Assembly: GCA_009602725.1 (NCBI GenBank)
Contig: WELB01000056.1
Span: 472,598 to 483,992 of the forward strand
DNA: 11,395 nucleotides
Direction: 5' to 3'
From: Spirogloea muscicola
Taxonomy: Eukaryota; Streptophyta; Zygnematophyceae; Spirogloeales; Spirogloeaceae
Below the pieces are notes generated by a model. That model worked only from the letters and a program-made list of their open reading frames with translations, searched no databases and was not told the DNA's origin. Numbering within the stretch: the first letter of the stretch is position 1; each line of letters starts with the position of its first letter. The position numbers and the translations under genes were made by a program. This document shows positions 6,761-11,395 of the stretch, one piece after another.

Positions 6761-9169
6761 ATGGCGTCCGTGGTGAAGAGCATGGTGACGCGGCTGGCGG
6801 ACCAGAGCCACCCATCGGGGTGGACGTTCGTGGCAGAGCAGGCGCGCGCGGACGCCATCGCCATGGGCCAGAAGGGCCCCAAGCAGAAGGTCACGAAGCT
6901 GTACATCAAGCACCCGGAGCTCGACCCCCACGACATCCGCATCAATGTCACGCACTCGGGCGTCTGCCACACCGGTCCGCCACAGCAGCCCTGTCTTGCG
7001 GCTAGCGTGTTGCTGTTCAGGCCCTCAATTCTTGCCCATGGCCCCATTTGTGGGAGACTTGGTCCTCCCTGCATACAGAAGCTCTTCAGTATTTGGATAT
7101 GCCTTGTTATCACTCTCAAATTATGGACTTACCCAGTCGTTTATGGCTAGCACACCACCTTCCTTGGCCTGTGTCATTTCCTGCCAGTCATACTGGGTAA
7201 GCTTGCAGAGGTTGCTGCTAGCAGATGGTAATTCTTCCGGTGGTGCGTGGCTGCGCATCTGCAGATCCGCATGTGATGAACGGCGACTGGCCCATGCCTG
7301 GGGTGTACCCAATTGTTCCAGGTACAAATGTAAAGCTTCGCAAAATAATCCAATGCCTTATCGATGTACCCCCCTTACCCCGCTCAGTGATTGCAGGTGT
7401 ATGATTCTATCTGTGTAGGCAAATTAAGTAACAGCAACCTGTTTGTTGTCAGAGTGTCTACATGGCTGCTTCATCTAGGAGGTGGTCCGCTTGATCTGTA
7501 TCCAAATGGCAGCTGATTTTGGCGTGTGTACTTGTGGAACGGCTCAGGCCATGAGGCAGTTGGGGTCGTAGTCAAGGTGGGCTCAGAGGTGACGGACTGG
7601 AAGGTTGGCGAGCGTGCTGGCTTTGGACCCCACCGCCACTGCTGTGGCGAGTGCGAGTATTGCAAGCGTGGCGATGACCACCTGTGCCTGGAGATTGGAC
7701 ACTACGAACCGAAGGACATCAAAAAGCCCAAGTTGCTGTACAACCCTGCCGTCGGCGGCTGGGCCACGCAGGTCTGCTTCACTAAATACTACGCTTGATC
7801 TGGTACACGTAAGGACACGCTATCAAGGACAACACATAAGTCACCTGCTGTAAATTCTCAACGACTCTCAGATGTCTTATGTCAAAGCTGAGTGATGAGT
7901 GACAGTTGCCCAAGAGAGAATATTTGTCTCATGCCTTTCAAAGCGGCGGTGCAAGATGTATGTAATAGCACTCTCTTTCTTCTCTCATTCTGTGGCTTCC
8001 TGCTGGATCAGTCTGCATCTACTAGCTTAGCAGAACTAAAATTAATGTTGCGGTGCAGATGCAAGGGCCAGCATCGTATGCCTTCAAAATTCCAGACTCC
8101 ATCCCATCCGAGAAGGCTGCACCGCTACTATGTGCTGGCGTCACGGTTTACAATCCGCTGTCTCGGCACGTCACTGAAGGCATGACAGTTGGCATCCACG
8201 GCATTGGTGGCTTAGGACACCTGGGTGTCCAGTTTGCTAAGGCCATGGGTTGCAAGGTTAGTGGGTTGCTCTGTTCACATTTCTTAGCGATTCAACCTGA
8301 CAGTAGCATTGCTTGTTTCATCACCAGGCATGCATAGTCTACAAGGTCGATGAGAAATACAGTTGAGTCACTTTGCCATCTCAAGCTGTGTCGTGCACAG
8401 GTCTATGCTATTACTGGACATGCCCAAGAGAAGCGCGCCATCACTGAGCAGCTTGGCGCAGATGTCATTGTGGACACCCACAACACACAGCAGCTCTCTG
8501 ACTTGGAGAACACCCTTGACTACATCCTATCAACCAACCCCAGGGATGCTGATTACAACATGTTGATTGAGCTCGTCAAACCAGGCGGGCGCGTGTGCCA
8601 GGTGCAGGCCCTTGTCATCACTACACTTGTACTTTTATCAAGCTGCTGAGAACTTCTGTCATACATTATCTGGTAGAGGACTGTGGACTCCAGTATATGC
8701 TACACCCATACATCTGATAGACTGGTAGCTGTTGTCTGTGTTTCTGTGGTTTTGGGATCCTATTTCCTTGTGATTCAGATAAAGTGGTTGACTTGGAAAA
8801 TGAGAAGTGCACATTTGGAAGTGCATGGCTGATACAGACTAGCAATAATGATGCGCTTAATCAACCCAAGCTGTTCCCATGCAGGTGGGTATTCCACACA
8901 AGAACGAGCCCATCAAGTTCGACGCCTTCAAGTTCTGCAGCCTGCAGAAGGAGTTCATTGGTGCATGGGTAGGCAGTCGGAAGCAGACGCGGGACTGCCT
9001 GGAGTTTGCGGCCAAGCACAACGTACTGCCGGTCATCGACCAGGTGCTGCCGCTCGACCAGGTTGACCAAGCCCTGGACAAGATGTTCAAGTCGGATGCG
9101 CAGTTTCGTCAGGTGCTGGAGTGCGAGACATATGCAAGGTCACAGAATATGTGGAAATCTGAGGATTGA
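6761..9169 (+). CDS. zinc-dependent alcohol/aldehyde dehydrogenase, CAD-type MDR family, 6 exons, 392 aa
   Basis: Exons 6761-6974, 7265-7321, 7548-7771, 8059-8256, 8401-8601, 8885-9169 (1179 nt, 392 codons plus TGA); all introns are GT-AG, though the first donor (GTCCGC) is weak. Predicted role: cytosolic reversible reduction of aldehydes to alcohols with NADP(H), substrate unknown. Seen: catalytic Cys69 in GVCHTD with Thr71 and His74 at the proton-relay positions; GHE at 91-93 with the zinc-alcohol-dehydrogenase signature; third catalytic Cys190 in APLLCAGVT; structural zinc Cys123, 126, 129 and 137; GIGGLG at 213-218. Length is slightly above the usual 350-360 aa of CADs because of an N-terminal extension of some 25 residues (begins MASVVKSMVTR). 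The first about 16 residues are not shared with the paralog, and a targeting peptide is possible but weakly supported. The ATG at 6761 has an excellent context. Exons 2, 3 and 5 have exactly the same lengths as in the divergent paralog (57, 224 and 201 nt); the C-terminal part is one exon here but two there. Confidence 0.94.
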
Positions 9170-9693
9170 GCCGTCAAAGTTCCAGGATTTGGTCAGATAG
9201 TTGCCTTCCCGGCCTGTTGGCTGTTACTCGGTGCTATTTATACTCTGTCAGAAGAGTCGCTTACGTACCTGGTTAGCAGGCACTACTGGTTGTTCCTTGT
9301 ACATCAAAGTCTAAGATAGGTGAGCCTTGTCACGGGAATCTCTGTGAGAATACGGTAATGAGCTTGAAAGTTGGGGGCTGTCCAGCACCGTATTGTATAA
9401 GTGAGGTTTAGCATCTGTTCTTTCACTATGGCACGTCGCAGTGTCTTCATATTGTATACTAGATTTTTTGACGATTACTGATTGGTGCCATATGGAATTT
9501 GTTGAGCTGTTGCCCTGTTCGTGTGAGTTGTAGTCTAACGAATCTTGGTCGTTATGCATCTGAGAAGATGAGGATATTATGGAATTGGCATGCAATCGTA
9601 AACTGGCTTCTGCCAAGATTGGATAACCAAAACCTTTAGTTTAACATTGGCCACTTGTTAAAAATCGGTGAAAATTTCAGCATTTTTGGACCT
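9170..9693 (+). other. 3' UTR / downstream flank of the plus-strand dehydrogenase
   Basis: AT-richer than the coding DNA, with no supported gene. I find no exact TGTAA on the plus strand here; the nearest variant is TGTATAA at about 9394. At 9660-9687 is a nested palindrome: AAAAAT and ATTTTT flank TGAAAATTTCA. It sits just before the repeat block begins. Confidence 0.4.
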
Positions 9694-10000
9694 TGTCCAT
9701 CATCTGTGGGATGGTCGTGTACTGCTCTCGCCCCCTTTGAGAGCTGCTTCTTCTTCTGGGCTGGCATTCTACAGCCATTGCCTTACTTCAGTAAGAGCTG
9801 TTTTCGTCTGTGGGCTGTTAACAACACCGGATTCTCGCTACTTAAGGCTCGTTTGTGTCGGCCTATCACAGCCATCGCCCCATTTTAAAGAGCTCATTCT
9901 ACTCAAGCCTTGTTTGTTTCTGTAGGCTGGCTTCTCATAGCCGTCGTCTTTACATTAGAAGAGCCGTTTTTCCACAGCCTTCGCTCCCTTGGGAAGAACT
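9694..10000. repeat. degenerate tandem array of about 50-60 bp units
   Basis: About six diverged units start near 9694, 9753, 9806, 9857, 9917 and 9972. Each runs roughly CTGTGGGCTGGCTTCTCACA, then AGCC.TCGCCCTTACTTTA, then AGAGCTGTTTTCG, with indels. The AGAAGAGCTGTTTTC word also appears inverted at about 5433-5447. There is no coding capacity. It may be a decayed satellite or the internal part of the foldback family. Confidence 0.5.
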
Positions 10001-10147
10001 TTTCTTGGAAAAGCTTGAAAGTTCAGGGGGGGGGTGTGAAATCAGGTGCAAAGAGGTCGGAAGGTACTTTTGAAGGATAGCGTCGAAGCACATAGCAGCT
10101 CAAGTGGCCAATAGGAAGGGGCGCCACGCTCAGCCATTTGCCTTAGT

Positions 10148-10534
10148 GGCCGGGTTGCACCCGGTCGGTCGGCCGCGCCGTATGTGTCGCGCGTTGTACG
10201 GAATGACCGGCGTTTACACTGGCGTGGGCCCTGGTCGTGGTCGCACGCCACGGAGGCGCCACATCGGACGCTGACCAGGACTCCTTTTGGGCGCGTTGAA
10301 GGAAGAAACGCGCGCGTTTGCCACGCTGGCGGCCGGAGGTGGTCTGGATTCCGACCACCCCCCCACCTCCGGCCCCGCGCCCGAAATGGGACAGCTGGCA
10401 CCAACCCCCTCCCGAATACACGAGAATTCAGGTATGGCATCCGCACGTGCAGGCGGCCTCGGCCTCCGTGGCAGCGACCCCCACCAACCCGGTGGTCACA
10501 CGGCTTCGGCCGGCCGACCCGGTGTAACCCGGCC
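10148..10534. mobile_element. MITE-like element with terminal inverted repeats of about 37 bp
   Basis: The left end (10148-10184) starts GGCCGGGTTGCACCCGGTCG. The reverse complement of the right end (10497-10534) starts GGCCGGGTTACACCGGGTCG, and the match continues through CGGCCG..CCGTRTGTG with about five differences over 37 bp. The centre carries a perfect 12-bp hairpin arm pair, GGCCGGAGGTGG (10331-10342) and CCACCTCCGGCC (10363-10374). It is non-coding and about 387 bp long, typical of a non-autonomous miniature DNA transposon. I could not find a convincing target-site duplication, so the exact ends are uncertain by a few bases. Confidence 0.7.
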
Positions 10535-10570
10535 CTTCCGTTGGGGACCCACTTCCAGGAGCCTAGCATC

Positions 10571-10856
10571 ATCATCTCTGATCTGCGGCTGCTTAGCAGG
10601 GGTTACTGAGAAAGTGCTCGCCCATTGAGAATAGGGGCTGGAAAAGCCAGCCCAAGAAAGAATCAACAAAGGACGCGAAGGGGCCAGGGGAAGCGCTCAG
10701 AGAAACAAGCACACAAAGAAATAAAGCAGCTACGGATCACTCAGTAACCCCTGCTAAGCAGCCTCAGGTCAGAGACGTTACTGAGTGATACGTAGCTGCT
10801 TTGCTTCTTTGTGTGCTCGTTTTTCTTAGCGCTTCCCCTGGCCCCCTTCTCGACCT
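10571..10856. mobile_element. compound foldback element with long inverted repeats
   Basis: The main arms are 10671-10748 and 10777-10855, about 78 bp each and near-identical as reverse complements, around a 28-bp spacer. Shared words are CCAGGGGAAGCGCT, AGCACACAAAGAA, AAAGCAGCTACG and ATCACTCAGTAAC. A second pairing overlaps it: 10575-10610 is the reverse complement of 10740-10775 (GCTGCTTAGCAGGGGTTACT core). Short GGGCTGG/CCAGCCC stems sit at 10635-10652. No coding capacity. The transcript or single strand would form a long hairpin. Confidence 0.75.
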
Positions 10857-10872
10857 CTATGTGCTGACTCGT

Positions 10873-11020
10873 GGTTACTGAGCGGGTCAGCTTAGCAGCA
10901 GGTGACGGTACATTTGTCAATGTGCTTGCCTGTGTACCTGGCCACACATGGCCTCCCCATCTCTTAACACACACGTTTTCCTTCTCGTACTCTGTTCAAT
11001 TCTTCGTTGGCCTGGCTTCT
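10873..11020. repeat. dispersed repeat copy (matches 5305-5424)
   Basis: It begins with GGTTACTGAG, then AGCAGCAGGTGACGG and ACATTTGTCAATGTGCTTGC, and runs to GGCCTGGCTTCTC. It is about 85% similar to the copy between the two dehydrogenase genes over the first about 70 bp and weaker beyond. Its right part forms the left arm of the hairpin described next. Confidence 0.6.
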
Positions 11021-11137
11021 CCAGCCCCTCTCCTCAACAGGCGACCACTTTCAACGCAAGAAGAAAGTGGTCGCCCATTGAGGAGAGGGGCTGGAGAAGC
11101 CAGCCCAAAGAGGAATCAACAAAGGACGAGAAGGGTG
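10978..11137. mobile_element. second foldback element, long inverted repeat with 13-nt loop
   Basis: The left arm (to 11051) and right arm (11065 onward) pair almost perfectly over about 43 bp: CTGGCTTCTCCAGCCCCTCT, then CCTCAA and GCGACCACTTT, against their reverse complement. Pairing extends more loosely outward, with CCTTCTCGT and TTGTTGATTC matching the other arm. The right arm repeats the module seen at 10635-10720 (GAATCAACAAAGGACG, AGGGGAAGCGCT, ACAAGC.CACA), so it belongs to the same family as the preceding foldback. Confidence 0.75.
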
Positions 11138-11174
11138 CCAGGGGAAGCGCTGAGAAAAACAAGCGCACAAGAAG

Positions 11175-11321
11175 AGCTGGCCCGGCCGCGAGCTGCTCGG
11201 CAGGCTCTGCTGTCCGCAAGCGGCCACGCAGCCCCGGCGAGACTGGGTCACCTCCTCTGGGCCCGGCGCAGAAAGCGTTCGCCCCCGCCGCAGATCCGCC
11301 GCGCCTGGCCCGCTCCCGCAT

Positions 11322-11359
<38 letters not shown>

Positions 11360-11395
11360 AATTGTGGCGGCGACGACGGCGGCGACAGCGGCGGC
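11175..11395. other. GC-rich window edge with (CGG)10, possible edge of another gene
   Basis: After the repeats end, the DNA is very GC-rich. 11323-11352 is ten CGG units, followed by interrupted GGC/GAC triplets to the window end. Several frames are open on both strands: on the minus strand a poly-Ala frame and, in another frame, an ATG at 11321; on the plus strand Gly-rich or Arg-rich frames. This could be a 5' leader or a low-complexity coding end, but there is no domain or splice evidence to choose strand or frame. Confidence 0.3.

Noticed and set aside
6422-7119. Minus-strand frames opposite exon 1 of the plus dehydrogenase
   Set aside because: They are shadows of a GC-rich coding exon whose plus-strand frame matches the dehydrogenase family.
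9694-10000. Tandem units as a CRISPR array
   Set aside because: The repeats are far too diverged and of unequal length, there are no unique spacers, and the window is eukaryotic.
10042-10628. Frames of 110-180 codons on both strands over the MITE
   Set aside because: The frames are mirror images created by the inverted repeats and high GC; there is no transposase-like motif.
10635-10652. GGGCTGG/CCAGCCC hairpin as an intrinsic terminator
   Set aside because: There is no following T-run and the context is eukaryotic; the stem is simply part of the repeat module, present in several copies.

Overview
The window looks like nuclear DNA of a eukaryote, most likely a green alga (chlorophyte). The genes have GC-rich third codon positions and are split by introns of roughly 100-300 bp that nearly all begin GT and end AG. 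The non-coding DNA is full of simple repeats and small palindromic elements, and a few TGTAA motifs, the usual chlorophyte polyadenylation signal, lie downstream of gene ends. The lineage is an inference from these traits. I saw no bacterial operon, CRISPR array, rRNA, tRNA or transposase gene.

Left (1-2211): the 3' part of an unrecognised plus-strand gene, with three phase-compatible exons (1-66, 173-398, 576-1116 or later) encoding a charged, Trp-rich and then acidic, probably disordered protein. It faces tail-to-tail, across about 1 kb of probable 3' UTR or intergenic DNA, the first alcohol dehydrogenase gene.

Centre (2212-9169): two paralogous zinc-dependent alcohol/aldehyde dehydrogenases of the cinnamyl-alcohol-dehydrogenase (CAD) type, placed head to head. 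The minus-strand copy (2212-4619) has 7 exons and encodes 386 aa. The plus-strand copy (6761-9169) has 6 exons and encodes 392 aa. Both keep the full set of catalytic and structural zinc ligands and the GxGGxG nucleotide-binding loop. Five introns are at identical positions and phases. The minus copy has one extra intron, and its third intron starts with GC instead of GT. The proteins are about 55-60% identical in the exons I compared by hand, so this is an old inverted duplication and both copies look functional.

The 2.1-kb shared upstream region holds a TC microsatellite of about 105 bp that ends in the only N of the window, degenerate repeat-element copies, and a striking cluster of 13 ACGT cores (4 of them CACGTG G-boxes) in 522 bp. 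Most of these lie in two diverged tandem copies of a segment of about 260 bp just upstream of the plus gene. This is the most interesting regulatory signal here.

Right (9170-11395): the 3' flank of the plus gene, then a repeat-rich block. It contains a degenerate tandem array of about 55-bp units, a MITE-like element of about 387 bp with terminal inverted repeats of about 37 bp, and a set of foldback elements sharing modules with the copies between the two dehydrogenases. The window ends in a GC-rich stretch with a (CGG)10 run that may be the edge of another gene. I see a divergent gene pair with an unusual upstream region and lively repeats, but nothing I can defend as a wholly new multi-gene system.
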